A stretch of DNA of 64,000 nucleotides, taken from contig NZ_JQJJ01000009.1 of the NCBI RefSeq assembly GCF_000745475.1, positions 620,001 through 684,000 on the forward strand, given 5' to 3'. How positions within the stretch are numbered: position 1 is the stretch's first letter; every line of letters begins with the position of its first letter. The notes below the pieces were generated by a model that had not been told where the DNA came from, did not search any database, and saw nothing but the letters and a program-made list of their open reading frames with translations. The DNA is from Allobosea sp. UNC402CLCol (GTDB lineage: Bacteria; Pseudomonadota; Alphaproteobacteria; Rhizobiales; Beijerinckiaceae). Position numbers and translations under genes: made by a program. Positions 24,637 through 34,508 of the stretch are shown here, in pieces.

Positions 24637-25827
24637 ATGGCTTACGACAGCATCAACAGGCGTCATTTCATCGGCGGTGTCGCCGGTCTCGGCCTTGCCG
24701 CCCAGGCGCCCGGCGCCTTTGCGCAGCAGCTCAAGCTGCCGGCATCGCCGGTCACGATCAGTGTCATCGATGTCGGCGGCGCCCTGGCGCTGGTCCAGAC
24801 GCCGATGGAAAACTTCCCCAAGATGAAGCCCAAGCTCGCTTCGCGCATGGTCTTCACCAAGGCTCCGGCTCCCGAGTTGCCGTCGAAGATCAAGGCTCAG
24901 CAGAGCGCCGGCCGCGTCGACATCGACATGGTCATCGGTGGCCTGGACGTGCTGTCGGCCGGCATCGAGCAGAAGCTGTGGGTCGAATTGCTGCCACGCT
25001 TCGCGGGCGAGCTGCCGAAGCCCGAGGACATCTACCTCGCGCCCGCTCTCGCGATGCACAATCTCGGGCAGGGGCAGGGCATGGCGATGGTCTACTACCC
25101 GTCCGGGCCGCTGCTCGAATACATGCCCGACCGGGTCAAGACCCCGCCGACCACGGCCGAGGAATTGCTGGCCTGGACCAAGCAGAACAAGAACCGCTTC
25201 TTCTACGGACGCCCGGCCAATTCCGGCCCCGGCCGCACCTGGCTCATGGGCCTGCCCTACATCCTCGGCGACAAGGATCCGAAGGATCCCGAGAAGGGCT
25301 GGGACAAGACCTGGGCCTATCTCAAGGAGCTGGGCGAAAACATCGAGTACTACCCCGGCGGCACCGGCCAGACGATGAAGGAGCTCGGCGACGGCACGCG
25401 CGACATCATCGTCAGCACCACGGGCTGGGACATCAACCCGCGCGTCCTCGGCATCGTGCCCAAGGAAGCCAAGGTCCAGACGCTGAAGGGCTTCCACTGG
25501 GTGACCGACGCCCAGTACATGATGATCCCGAAGGGCGTCTCCGACGAGAAGCTCGCCGTGCTGCTCGATCTGGTCCGCCACATGCTCACGCCGGAGCAGC
25601 AGGCCTATACCTATGATGAGGGCTATTTCTATCCGGGTCCGGCGGTGAAGGACGTGCCGCTCTCGATGGCGCCGGAATCGAGCCAGAAGGCGATCAAGGA
25701 ATACGGCCGGCCCGAATACGACAAGCTGATCGCCGACAACCCGATGGAAACCCCGCTCAATCCCGACAAGATGGTCATCGCCTTCCGGATCTGGGACGAG
25801 CAGGTCGGCGGCGCCAAGAAGAAGTAG
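24637..25827 (+). CDS. ABC importer periplasmic binding protein with Tat signal
   Basis: This 396-residue PotD/AfuA-like solute-binding protein begins with a twin-arginine signal (NRRHFIGGVAGLGLAAQAPGA, cut near AFA). Strong start evidence is CTGGAGGAG upstream of ATG 24637. The mature part shows VYYPSGPLLEYMPDRV and GRPANSGPGRTW. It is the first gene of an ABC operon and is divergent from the GntR regulator and uxuA, which hints at a uronate-related substrate, although the family also includes polyamine and iron carriers. Confidence 0.9.
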   Translation: MAYDSINRRHFIGGVAGLGLAAQAPGAFAQQLKLPASPVTISVIDVGGALALVQTPMENFPKMKPKLASRMVFTKAPAPELPSKIKAQQSAGRVDIDMVIGGLDVLSAGIEQKLWVELLPRFAGELPKPEDIYLAPALAMHNLGQGQGMAMVYYPSGPLLEYMPDRVKTPPTTAEELLAWTKQNKNRFFYGRPANSGPGRTWLMGLPYILGDKDPKDPEKGWDKTWAYLKELGENIEYYPGGTGQTMKELGDGTRDIIVSTTGWDINPRVLGIVPKEAKVQTLKGFHWVTDAQYMMIPKGVSDEKLAVLLDLVRHMLTPEQQAYTYDEGYFYPGPAVKDVPLSMAPESSQKAIKEYGRPEYDKLIADNPMETPLNPDKMVIAFRIWDEQVGGAKKK

Positions 25828-25841
25828 GCCACGGACTGGCC

Positions 25842-25870
25842 GGCAGGCGCGGCCGAGGGCCGGGCCTGCC
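25842..25870 (+). terminator. Stem-loop after the binding-protein gene
   Basis: GGCAGGC (25842-25848) pairs with GCCTGCC (25864-25870), with an inner GGCC/GGCC pairing. No T-run follows. Such hairpins after binding-protein genes often protect the upstream message and lower expression of the downstream ATPase and permeases. Confidence 0.5.
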
Positions 25871-25942
25871 GCTTCCACATGGGGGCCTGCTCTCGCGGCG
25901 AGGGCGGCCCCGCAACGACACCGTTATCAAGACCCGGAAGCC

Positions 25943-27016
25943 ATGACGATCAACGCAGCCTCCTTCCGCGAGCTCAAGCTCGATCGCCTGAGCCGTGACT
26001 TCGGCACGCATAACGCGCTCAAGGACGTCTCGCTGACCATCGGCAAGGGCGAGTTCATCGCCCTGCTCGGGCCTTCGGGCTGCGGCAAGTCGACCACGCT
26101 GAACCTGATCGCCGGGCTGCTGCCGGCGACCGGTGGCGGCATCTGGCTCGACGACAAGCGCATCGACCCGTTGCGGCCGGAAGAGCGCGGCTTCGGCATG
26201 GTCTTCCAGAACTATGCGCTATTCCCGCATATGACGGTGGCGAAGAACATCGGCTTCGGCCTCAAGATGCGCGGCGTGGCCAAGGCCGAGATCGACAAGC
26301 GCGTCGCCGAGGCGGTCGCGCTGGTGCGCCTGCAGGGCCAGACCGCGAAGCTGCCCGGCCAGCTCTCCGGCGGCCAGCAGCAGCGCGTCGCTATCGCCCG
26401 CGCCATCGTCGTCGAGCCGCCGCTCGTGCTGATGGACGAGCCGCTCTCCAATCTCGACGCCAAGCTGCGCCTCGAGATGCGCGCCGAGATCCGCCGCATC
26501 CACAACACCCTCGGCGCGACCACGATCTACGTCACCCACGACCAGGAGGAGGCGCTCTCGCTCGCCGACCGCATCGTCGTGCTGCGCGACGGCGTGGTCC
26601 GCCAGGTCGGCACGCCCGAGGATCTGTTCTCGCGCCCTGACCATCTCGACGTCGCCGAGTTCATGGGCTTCCGCAACAAGGTCAAGGGCACGGTCGCCAC
26701 GGTGACCGAGGGCCACGCCACGGTCGCGGTTAGCGAGGCGCAACTCTCCGGCCGCACCCGCAACGCGGTTTCTGCCGGCGGCGCTGCCTGGCTCGCCATC
26801 CGCCCTGAGGATCTCCATCCTGTGGCGGCCGGTCAGCCCGGCCTCAAGGCGCAGGTGGTCTCGACCGAGTTCCGCGGCCGCGAATTCGTCGGCTTCGCCC
26901 GCATGGCGGATGGAACGGACCTGTCCTTCCTCGCCCATGACAAGCTGTCGCCCGGCGAGGCGGTCACGCTCGCCGCCGACGCCGACCGCGTCCTCGTCTA
27001 TGGAGAGGCGGCGTGA
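25943..27016 (+). CDS. ABC importer ATPase, PotA/FbpC-like
   Basis: This 357-residue ATPase has Walker [10 protein letters not shown] (43-51), the Q-loop VFQNYALFP, signature LSGGQQQR (141-148), Walker B LVLMDEP (161-167) and the switch His in VTHDQEE. A C-terminal TOBE domain (about 245-357) places it in the CUT1/PotA/FbpC group. Its stop overlaps the next permease start by 4 bases. It is the only importer ATPase near two transporter clusters and might also serve the ATPase-less system at 46470-48162. Confidence 0.95.
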   Translation: MTINAASFRELKLDRLSRDFGTHNALKDVSLTIGKGEFIALLGPSGCGKSTTLNLIAGLLPATGGGIWLDDKRIDPLRPEERGFGMVFQNYALFPHMTVAKNIGFGLKMRGVAKAEIDKRVAEAVALVRLQGQTAKLPGQLSGGQQQRVAIARAIVVEPPLVLMDEPLSNLDAKLRLEMRAEIRRIHNTLGATTIYVTHDQEEALSLADRIVVLRDGVVRQVGTPEDLFSRPDHLDVAEFMGFRNKVKGTVATVTEGHATVAVSEAQLSGRTRNAVSAGGAAWLAIRPEDLHPVAAGQPGLKAQVVSTEFRGREFVGFARMADGTDLSFLAHDKLSPGEAVTLAADADRVLVYGEAA

Positions 27017-27903
27017 GCGCGGAAGCCACCTCCATCCCGCTGAAGCAGCGGCTGGCGGCGCGCGGGCTCGACGGGCTGACGCTGCTCGTCGTGCCGGCGA
27101 TCCTGTTCCTGCTGGCGCTGTTCATCTACCCGTTCCTTTACGGGCTCATCCTCTCCTTCGAGCCGAAGGCGGGCGGAGCGCTGTCGAACTACCAGCGCTT
27201 CTTCTCCGATTCCTTCCTCTACGGCACGATCGCGACGACCCTCTGGCTCGCTTTGCCGGTGACGGTCGCGACGCTGGGGCTCGCCATCCCGATCGCCTTC
27301 CGCGTCCGGCTGATGCAGAACCAGCGCCTGCTCACCACCATCCTGGTGATCCCGATCACGCTGGGGACGGTGCTCGTCGCCGAGGGCCTTTTGAACTATC
27401 TCGGCCCGCAAGGCTGGTTCAACCGGACCTTGATGACGCTCGGCCTCATCTCGACGCCGGTGAAGCTGCTGCACAACTACTGGGGCGTGATGCTCTCGCT
27501 GGTCATCACCGGCTTCCCCTTCACCTTCCTGCTGACGCTGTCCTACCTGTCAGGCATCGACCCGGCGCTGGAGAATGCCGGCGCGACGCTGGGGGCAGGG
27601 CCCTGGGAGCGCTTCAAGCACATCCTCTTCCCGCTGCTGCTGCCCGGTCTGGCGATCACCTTCTGCCTGAGCTTCGTGCAGGCCTTCTCGGTCTTCCCCT
27701 CGGCGGTGCTGCTCGGCGCCCCGGCCGGCCCGACCCGCGTCATCTCGATCGCGGCCTATCAGGCGGCCTTCGAGGAATACGATTACTCCATGGCCTCGGC
27801 AGTGGCGATGATCATGGCGGCGGTTCAGCTCGCCATCGTCGTCGCGGTGCTGGCGGCGCGCGGCCTGCTCTATCGCGGCCCGGCCGGCGGCGGAAAGGGC
27901 TGA
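27013..27903 (+). CDS. ABC importer permease, PotB-like
   Basis: This 296-residue inner-membrane protein has about six helices and starts at GTG 27013, overlapping the ATPase gene by 4 bases. The coupling (EAA) loop reads ENAGATLGAGPWERFKHILFP. It is the first of two permease halves for the importer whose binding protein is at 24637. Substrate specificity cannot be read from it. Confidence 0.93.
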   Translation: MSAEATSIPLKQRLAARGLDGLTLLVVPAILFLLALFIYPFLYGLILSFEPKAGGALSNYQRFFSDSFLYGTIATTLWLALPVTVATLGLAIPIAFRVRLMQNQRLLTTILVIPITLGTVLVAEGLLNYLGPQGWFNRTLMTLGLISTPVKLLHNYWGVMLSLVITGFPFTFLLTLSYLSGIDPALENAGATLGAGPWERFKHILFPLLLPGLAITFCLSFVQAFSVFPSAVLLGAPAGPTRVISIAAYQAAFEEYDYSMASAVAMIMAAVQLAIVVAVLAARGLLYRGPAGGGKG

Positions 27904-27907
27904 GCCG

Positions 27908-28738
27908 ATGATCAAGGACACCCGTATCTCGACGAAGCTCTGGGCGGCCGCGAACTGGGCGCTGATCGGCTTCTTCATCATCAACCTGTTCGGCATGATC
28001 GCGACGGTGGTGACCTCCTCCTTCGCCACACGCTGGCTCGGCACCTGGCTGCCGGCCGACTGGACGACGCGCTGGTATGCGGCCGCCTGGTCGGAATTCC
28101 AGCTCCATGACGTGCTGTTCGTCACCTTCCAGATCGTCTTCCTGGTGGTGGTGATCTCGGGGCTGATCGGCGTGCCGGCGGCCTATGCGCTGGCGCGGCG
28201 GGACTTCCCGGGCAAGAAGCTCGTCATGCTGCTCTTCCTGCTGCCACTCCTGGTGCCGCCGATCACCTTCGGCATCCCGCTGGCGACGGTGCTCTACCAG
28301 ACCGGCTTCGCCGGCCAGATGTCGGGCGTGGTGCTGGCGAACCTTGTGCCGACCGTGCCCTTCGTCATCCTGGTGATGATCCCCTTCATCGAGCAGATCG
28401 ACACCAAGATCGAACAGGCGGCGCGTGTCTTCGGCGCCAACACCTTCAAGCTCTTCGTGCATGTGCTGCTGCCGCTGCTGACGCCCGGCATCCTGGCGGC
28501 GCTGCTGCTGGTGCTGGTGCGCACGCTCGCCATGTTCGAGCTGACCTTCCTCACGGCCGGTCCGACCAGCCAGACGCTCGTCGTCGCGCTCTACTACGCG
28601 GTCTTCGCCTCCGGCGTTCGCGCGGTGCAGTCGATCGACGCCATGGCGGTGATCTACATGGTCACGACGCTGATCTGGCTCATCATCGCGCTGCGCTTCG
28701 TCAACCCGACCCAGATCGTCGCCCGCGCCAAGAGGTGA
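27908..28738 (+). CDS. ABC importer permease, PotC-like
   Basis: This 276-residue inner-membrane protein has about six helices. The EAA-type loop is EQAARVFGANTFKLFVHVLLP. It starts 4 bases after the previous permease stop and is the last gene of the operon. It converges with the DUF296 gene with only 10 bases between stops, and no terminator hairpin is evident. Confidence 0.93.
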   Translation: MIKDTRISTKLWAAANWALIGFFIINLFGMIATVVTSSFATRWLGTWLPADWTTRWYAAAWSEFQLHDVLFVTFQIVFLVVVISGLIGVPAAYALARRDFPGKKLVMLLFLLPLLVPPITFGIPLATVLYQTGFAGQMSGVVLANLVPTVPFVILVMIPFIEQIDTKIEQAARVFGANTFKLFVHVLLPLLTPGILAALLLVLVRTLAMFELTFLTAGPTSQTLVVALYYAVFASGVRAVQSIDAMAVIYMVTTLIWLIIALRFVNPTQIVARAKR

Positions 28739-28748
28739 GGGCGGCGCG

Positions 28749-29189
28749 CTAGCCGAGATCGATCAGCGCGATGCCGAGTTCCGGGCGCTTGCGGCGGCAC
28801 AGCTCCGCAGGTGCCTCGGTGATCGTCACTTCCAGCGTCGGCCTCACGGTCCCGCGCAGGAAGTGACCACCCCGGGTCGAGCCGTCGCGCAGGCCCAGCA
28901 CGGCGTGCAGATGGAGGCTCGGTTCGTCGTTCTCGTCGCGGGCGATGTCGCCGAGAAGGCTCAGCACCTCGCTCTGCTCATCGACCGGAATTTCGCGATA
29001 GGTCTTGGCCGGCAGGTCGAACCAGCCGACGACCGCCTTCTGGAAGGCGCCGATGGCGCTGACCGATGCTCCACTCAGGCCCTGCTGGTCGGCGAAGCGG
29101 GTCAGCGTCTCGAATGCCTCCTCGCCAGCGTCCAGGATCACCACGAAGCGGCGCGTGCCGCCTTGCTCGCCGACTTGCCTGAAATTCAT
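28749..29189 (-). CDS. PPC/DUF296 domain protein
   Basis: This 146-residue single-domain protein has the PPC (plants and prokaryotes conserved) fold. Signatures are SAIGAFQKAVVGWFD and HLHAVLGLRDGSTRGGHFLRG, whose histidines may bind metal. I chose ATG 29189, preceded by GGAGG with a 7-base spacer. In plants the domain is part of AT-hook proteins; bacterial single-domain members have no settled function. It is divergent from dusA. Confidence 0.88.
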   Translation of the reverse strand: MNFRQVGEQGGTRRFVVILDAGEEAFETLTRFADQQGLSGASVSAIGAFQKAVVGWFDLPAKTYREIPVDEQSEVLSLLGDIARDENDEPSLHLHAVLGLRDGSTRGGHFLRGTVRPTLEVTITEAPAELCRRKRPELGIALIDLG

Positions 29190-29330
29190 GAGCGAACCTC
29201 CTGACGGGCCAACGCGGCGGCCGGGTTTTTGATCCGCAGCGGCCTGGCCGGCATCTCGCGCCGTCGCGGCAAATGAGGTATGAGCGCCGACCGCTTGCGA
29301 TGACGCGCGCGCCACCCATCTCACGGAAAC

Positions 29331-30326
29331 ATGACGCAGTTCTCGCCCTTTCGCTTCTCCATCGCGCCTATGATGGATTGGACAGATCGCCACTGCCGGA
29401 CGATCCATCGCCTGATGTCGCGCCATGCGCTGCTCTACACCGAGATGGTGACGGCGCAGGCGGTGATCCACGGCAACCGCGAGCGCTTGATCGGCTTCGA
29501 CGCGATGGAGCACCCCGTCGCGCTCCAGCTCGGCGGCAACGATCCGAAGCTTCTGGCCGAGGCGGCGCGCATCGGCGCCGAATTCGGCTATGGCGAGATC
29601 AACCTGAATTGCGGCTGCCCCTCCGACCGCGTCCAGGGCGGCGCTTTCGGCGCCTGCCTGATGCGCGAGCCGGCGCTGGTCGGCGATTGCGTCGCGGCGA
29701 TGAAGGCAGCGGTCGCGATCCCCGTCACGGTGAAATGCCGCATCGGCGTCGACGATCAGGACCCGGAAATCGCGCTCGATGCCCTGACCGCGGCGGTTCG
29801 CGCGGCGGGCGTCGATGCGCTGATCGTCCATGCCCGAAAAGCCTGGCTGCAGGGCCTCTCGCCCAAGGAGAACCGCGAGATTCCGCCGCTCGATTATGAG
29901 CGCGCCTACCGCCTCAAGGCCGCCAATCCCGATCTGCCGGTGGCGATCAATGGCGGCATCAAGGCTCCGGCCGAGTGGGTCCCGCATCTGGAGAGGCTCG
30001 ACGGCGTCATGGTCGGCCGCGAGGCCTATCAGAATCCGGAAATCCTGCTCCAGGTCGATCCGCTGCTGTTCGGGCAGGCACCGCCGGTCGCCGACGCCTT
30101 CGCGATGCTGGAAGCGCTGGAGCCCCATCTCGCCGCGCATCTGGAGCGAGGCGGGCGGCTGCATGCCTTTACGCGCCATCTCGTCGGGCTGTTCCCCGGC
30201 CGTCCGGGCGCACGCCTCTTCCGCCGCCATCTCGCCGAGCATTGCGTCGCAGCCGGCGCCGGGCTCGCCGATCTGCGTGCCGCCACCGCGCATGTCTCGC
30301 GCCACGAGACGGCGGCGGCCGCCTGA
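29331..30326 (+). CDS. dusA: tRNA-dihydrouridine synthase A
   Basis: DusA is an FMN enzyme that reduces uridines 20/20a in the tRNA D-loop. The 331-residue TIM barrel opens with FSIAPMMDWTDRHCR; the catalytic cysteine is C96 in NCGCPSDRVQGG, and VKCRIGVDD and IVHARKAWLQGLSPKENR are DusA-type motifs. The latter distinguishes it from DusB and DusC. Confidence 0.97.
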   Translation: MTQFSPFRFSIAPMMDWTDRHCRTIHRLMSRHALLYTEMVTAQAVIHGNRERLIGFDAMEHPVALQLGGNDPKLLAEAARIGAEFGYGEINLNCGCPSDRVQGGAFGACLMREPALVGDCVAAMKAAVAIPVTVKCRIGVDDQDPEIALDALTAAVRAAGVDALIVHARKAWLQGLSPKENREIPPLDYERAYRLKAANPDLPVAINGGIKAPAEWVPHLERLDGVMVGREAYQNPEILLQVDPLLFGQAPPVADAFAMLEALEPHLAAHLERGGRLHAFTRHLVGLFPGRPGARLFRRHLAEHCVAAGAGLADLRAATAHVSRHETAAAA

Positions 30327-30374
30327 TCGATATGGCGCCCGCTTGAGTGGCAGGCCCGCTCGATCGGAATCCGG

Positions 30375-31247
30375 CTAACCGCCGACCTGGAACGAATAGC
30401 TCAGCGTCGTGCCGAAGGTGAACTGGTCCCGGCTGCCATTGACCCGCACGAGAGGGGAGCCCGCCGCCTCGTCCAGGAGCCGGTCGTAGCGCGCATAAAC
30501 CGTCGTCGCCCAGTTTTCGGACCAGTCATAGGTGAGGGCCGTGGCCACGCCCGCCGATTTCGCGCCGGAGTCCGGGCGATAGGGCCTGTAGATGCCGCTC
30601 AGCGCCGCTTCTCCGGGCGTGATCCCGAAATTGCGCGTCATGTAGCTCTTACTGCCCATGCTGAAACGCGGGCCCGCCGAGAAGGTGAAGCTGCCGAAGC
30701 GCTCGACCCAGTCGGCGGAGAGATCCGCGACGACGCCGTGATGGCCGTGAAAGCCCTGCTTCACCTCGGCGCGCAAGCGGAAGCGATCCAGGACGGGCCA
30801 GAATTCGGCAAAGACGCCGGCCTCGATCGTCCAGGGCACGTCGCGCAGGCCGAAAAGTTTCCGGTCCGCGCCGGAATAGCGGCCTGACTTGTAGTCGCCG
30901 ACCACGCCGACCTTGAGCCGGTCGGTGTCGTACAGGGCGAAGTCGAGCCCGTCATCGGGCGCGCTGAAGCCTTCGGCCTCCCCGACACGGCGCCAGCTCA
31001 GCGACGGCATGGGCGAGAAGCGGCGCCATTTCGAGCCCTCGAAATCGGGCTCGTATTGCAGCGAGCCGCCGATCGTGATGATCCAGCCCTTGGCGGGGGT
31101 CGGGTCGGTCAGGGCCGGCGTCGTGTCGGCGGCCCGGGCGGCGGAAAGGCCGCAGGACAGCGCGAGCAGCGAGAGCCATGCTCCGCGGCTTTGGACAAGA
31201 GGCACTCGCTTGCCGCGGCCCTTGGATACGCAGGTTGTCCGCGTCAT
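30375..31247 (-). CDS. MipA/OmpV family outer-membrane protein
   Basis: This 290-residue beta-barrel protein has a signal peptide ending SAARA|ADTTP. The repeating aromatic/glycine strands and the C-terminal Phe-containing strand (FGTTLSYSFQVGG) fit MipA/OmpV proteins. I chose ATG 31247 because it overlaps the regulator stop by 4 bases (ATGA); a start further upstream would lie deep in the regulator gene. Cotranslation with the two-component system implies it is part of the response, perhaps envelope stress or small-molecule export. MipA proteins can bind murein transglycosylase, but that is not shown here. Confidence 0.88.
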   Translation of the reverse strand: MTRTTCVSKGRGKRVPLVQSRGAWLSLLALSCGLSAARAADTTPALTDPTPAKGWIITIGGSLQYEPDFEGSKWRRFSPMPSLSWRRVGEAEGFSAPDDGLDFALYDTDRLKVGVVGDYKSGRYSGADRKLFGLRDVPWTIEAGVFAEFWPVLDRFRLRAEVKQGFHGHHGVVADLSADWVERFGSFTFSAGPRFSMGSKSYMTRNFGITPGEAALSGIYRPYRPDSGAKSAGVATALTYDWSENWATTVYARYDRLLDEAAGSPLVRVNGSRDQFTFGTTLSYSFQVGG

Positions 31248-32623
31248 TCGCTGGCGCTCCGGCTGAGTTTGATTCCGAGTTTCTTGATGCGGTGCCACAG
31301 GCTGCGTTCCGCAACGCCGAGCAGCCGTGCGGCCTGGACCTGCACGCCGCCGGTGCGGCGCAGAGCAGCGAGGATGAAGTCGCGCTCGATGCGTTCGAGC
31401 TCGGCATCAAGATCGCCGGGGATGCTGCCGGAATCGCCGCGGCGTGGCGACGATTCAAAGAGGTCGCGCGGCAGGTCGTGAACATCGATCGTGGGTGACT
31501 TCGCGACGATGATGGCACGCTCCACGCAGTTATGCAGTTCCCGGATGTTGCCGGGCCACTCATGGTCGGACATAGCCGAAATCGCGGCGGGCGTGAAGCC
31601 GATGACTCGCTTCCCCATGGCTTCGCTCAACTGGCCGAGAAAATGCGTGGCGAGCGTCGGAATATCCTCCCGGCGATCGCGCAGGGCGGGCAGGGCGATG
31701 GGAAAAACGTTGAGCCGGTAGAACAGATCCTCGCGGAAGCGGCCTTCCGCGACGGCCAGGCGCATGTCCTTGTGCGTGGCGGCGATGAGGCGGACATCGA
31801 CCGTCTGGCTCCGGTTGGCGCCGATGGGCTCGAAGCTGCGCTCCTGGACGGCGCGCAGCAGCTTCGCCTGCACGGCCACCGGCATGTCGCCGATCTCGTC
31901 GAGGAAGAGGGTGCCGCCATCTGCCGCGGCGAAGCGGCCGATGCGGTTGGACAGCGCGCCCGTGAAGGCGCCTTTCACATGGCCGAACAGCTCGCTCTCC
32001 AGCAGCGTCTCGGGGATCGCCGCGCAGTTCACGGCGACGAAGGGCTTGTTGCGCCGGGGACTGTTGAAATGGATCGCGCGGGCGACGACCTCCTTGCCGG
32101 TGCCGCTCTCGCCGCTCAGCATCACGGTCGCGCGCGTCTCGCAGACCTCGGTGACCTGCTCGATCACCCGCCGGAAGGGCGCGCTCGAGCCGATCAGCGT
32201 CTCGAAGCTGTAGCGTCCCTCCAGCTCGCTGCGCAAACGGTCGTTGTCGCGCACGACGTCGGACAACCGCAGCGCCCGCCGGACGGTGGCGGCGACCTCA
32301 TCCATCTCGAAGGGCTTGGCGATATAGTCGAAGGCGCCTTCCTTCACGAGATCGACGGCGTCGCGCACGGTCGCGAAGGCGGTGATGATCACGACGGGGA
32401 TCTCGGGCCAGTGCTTGCGAACCTCCTGCAGCAGTTCGCGCCCGTCCATTACGGGGAGCCGCAGATCGGTCAGGACCAGATCGAAGCGGGCCTGTTCCAG
32501 CTCCTGCAGCGCGGCGCGGGCGTTGTCCACCGCGGTCGTGCGATAGCCGAGGTCTTCGAGGGCTGCCGCGAGCACGTCGGCGAGCCGCGCCTCGTCGTCG
32601 ACAATCAGAACAGCGTGGCTCAT
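31244..32623 (-). CDS. Sigma-54-dependent response regulator, NtrC family
   Basis: This 459-residue activator has a receiver domain with phospho-acceptor D53 (LTDLRLP), an AAA+ domain with Walker A GESGTGKE, the sigma-54 contact loop GAFTGA, Walker B GGTLFLDEIGDM and an arginine-finger region, and a Fis-type helix-turn-helix at the C-terminus (VQAARLLGVAERSLWHRIKKLG). It overlaps the kinase stop by 4 bases and mipA by 4 bases, giving a three-gene operon. Its target promoters should be sigma-54 type; none is obvious at 34351-34508. Confidence 0.96.
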   Translation of the reverse strand: MSHAVLIVDDEARLADVLAAALEDLGYRTTAVDNARAALQELEQARFDLVLTDLRLPVMDGRELLQEVRKHWPEIPVVIITAFATVRDAVDLVKEGAFDYIAKPFEMDEVAATVRRALRLSDVVRDNDRLRSELEGRYSFETLIGSSAPFRRVIEQVTEVCETRATVMLSGESGTGKEVVARAIHFNSPRRNKPFVAVNCAAIPETLLESELFGHVKGAFTGALSNRIGRFAAADGGTLFLDEIGDMPVAVQAKLLRAVQERSFEPIGANRSQTVDVRLIAATHKDMRLAVAEGRFREDLFYRLNVFPIALPALRDRREDIPTLATHFLGQLSEAMGKRVIGFTPAAISAMSDHEWPGNIRELHNCVERAIIVAKSPTIDVHDLPRDLFESSPRRGDSGSIPGDLDAELERIERDFILAALRRTGGVQVQAARLLGVAERSLWHRIKKLGIKLSRSASE

Positions 32624-34350
32624 GGCGCTTCCTTTGATCGCCAGCGCGGCAAGGTGATGCTGAAGGCGGCGCCCCGGCCTGGCTCGCTCGCGCAGGTGGC
32701 CTGGCCGCCATGGGCTTCGGCGACAGTCTGGACCTTGGCAAGGCCAAGCCCGGTACCTTTCGTCTTTGTCGTGAAGAATGGGTTGAAGATCTCGTCGCGC
32801 ATCTCCGCCGGCACGCCCGCGCCCTCGTCGCGGATCGTCAGCGAGACGGTGTCGCCCTGGGCGGTGACGTCCGCATGGATCGTGCCTCCGTTCGGCATGG
32901 CGTCGATGGCGTTGAGCACGAGATTGAGACAGGCCTGATGCAACTGGTCGGGGTCGCCGCGGACCGTGGCATCGCCGCTCTCGTCGGTGACCGCGACGGA
33001 AATCTTGTGCCGCGCCAGCTCCGGCCCGGCAATCGCGGCGACGCGATCGATGATCGACCGCATCCGCAATTCGCTCGTCATCGGCGGCTTGGGATGCGCG
33101 AATTCGAGAAAGTCGCGCACCAGCGTTTCGATCCGGCGGACCTCGTCGATGACGTAGCCGAGCATCTTGTCCTCGGAGCCGGCGAGCTTCGCGCGGTTGC
33201 GGACGACCTCGGTCGAGGTCTTGATGATGCCGAGCGGGTTGCGGACCTCATGCGCGATGACCATGGCCGCCTGACCCAGCACCGACAGCCGGTCCCGGCG
33301 CCGGAGCTCGGTTTCGAGGTCGCGCAGCGCGCCGAGCTGTTCGGCCATGCTGTTGAAGCCGGCCGCGAGCTGGACGAGTTCGCGCCCTCCCGTCTCCGAC
33401 ACGCGCTGGCGATAATCGCCCGCGGCGATGGCCCGCACGCCGCGGGTGAGCGCGCGCAGCGGACGCACCAGGATGTCCGACATCACGATGCCGACGGCGA
33501 CGGAAAGGAGGCTCCCGAACAGGAAGATGCCGAGAAAGAGGCTTTCGCGTCCGAGCTGTTCGAACAGCCCCGCCTCGCTGCGCAGGCCGACGAACGCCAC
33601 CGCCGCCAATTCGCCGTCGATCCCCTGGAAGCCGATATAGACGGCCCGGTAGGTGCCCCCATCGGCCGAGGGATCGAACACCGCCTCCTGCCCGGTTGCG
33701 AGCTGGCGCCTGATCTCCTGGGGGACCGGGCTGACGCTGTCGGGATGGGTTTCCAGCACGGGTTCGAGCCGGGGCCCGAAATCGGCGAAGAGCCGGACGT
33801 TCAGGGACGTCACCACCTTGATGCTGCCGAGATAGGCTTCGTCGAGCCAGGAGCCGACCAGCACGTGCAGCGTCTGCCCTTTCACGGAGATCGTCTGGAC
33901 CGCGCCTGCCATGATCCGGCGCTGGCCATTCGCCGTCATCTTGAAAATGCCCTGCTTCTCGTCCGTCGGAAGGGGCGTGATGGGCTGAAAGGGCTGCGAG
34001 GTGTAACGGATCGTCCGCTGATCGTCATAGACGGCGATCACATCGTAGCCGACCGAGTTCAGCAGGGCCGATTCCGCGTCGAAGGTCGATGACGAGCGGA
34101 CATCGATGTCGGCATTGCTCTCGATGCGCTGGCCGATCACCGCCGCGACGCGCTGCGCCTCCTGCGAGGCTTCCTCGACCTCGAGCCTGAAGAAGCGCGA
34201 CGTCTCCCCCAGCCACTGCTCGACATTGTCCTCGAAGGCGCTGGAAAGGAGCCAGGCGGCGACATAGGCGGACGCCAGCATCGCCGGCACGCTGACCAGC
34301 ATGAACCCGATCACGAGCCGCAGTCGCAAGGTCGTCATGCGGAAGCGCAC
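32620..34350 (-). CDS. Sensor histidine kinase of the NtrC-type two-component system
   Basis: This 576-residue membrane kinase has a first helix at about 11-33, a periplasmic sensor of about 240 residues, a second helix at about 277-300, HAMP, and HisKA with VIAHEVRNPLGIIKTS (His367). The ATPase domain shows LNLVLNAIDAMP, DEGAGVP and TKGTGLGLAKV. It lacks PAS domains. The regulator is translated from an overlapping start. The sensor region has no recognisable ligand motif. ATG 34338 (MTTLRLRL) is an alternative start. Confidence 0.94.
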   Translation of the reverse strand: MRFRMTTLRLRLVIGFMLVSVPAMLASAYVAAWLLSSAFEDNVEQWLGETSRFFRLEVEEASQEAQRVAAVIGQRIESNADIDVRSSSTFDAESALLNSVGYDVIAVYDDQRTIRYTSQPFQPITPLPTDEKQGIFKMTANGQRRIMAGAVQTISVKGQTLHVLVGSWLDEAYLGSIKVVTSLNVRLFADFGPRLEPVLETHPDSVSPVPQEIRRQLATGQEAVFDPSADGGTYRAVYIGFQGIDGELAAVAFVGLRSEAGLFEQLGRESLFLGIFLFGSLLSVAVGIVMSDILVRPLRALTRGVRAIAAGDYRQRVSETGGRELVQLAAGFNSMAEQLGALRDLETELRRRDRLSVLGQAAMVIAHEVRNPLGIIKTSTEVVRNRAKLAGSEDKMLGYVIDEVRRIETLVRDFLEFAHPKPPMTSELRMRSIIDRVAAIAGPELARHKISVAVTDESGDATVRGDPDQLHQACLNLVLNAIDAMPNGGTIHADVTAQGDTVSLTIRDEGAGVPAEMRDEIFNPFFTTKTKGTGLGLAKVQTVAEAHGGQATCASEPGRGAAFSITLPRWRSKEAP

Positions 34351-34508
34351 GGCTTCGCCTCCCTACCGCGCCGGACCGAAGGATTGAATCCGCTTCCCGG
34401 AAAAATCGAACGCGAAAACAAACTGATAGGTCGCCGTTTCAGCGCCCTGTCGGACGCCCGGCGACCCCGACGGCAGACGGTCCCGCTGCGTGTGGCGGAA
34501 CCGCCGCT

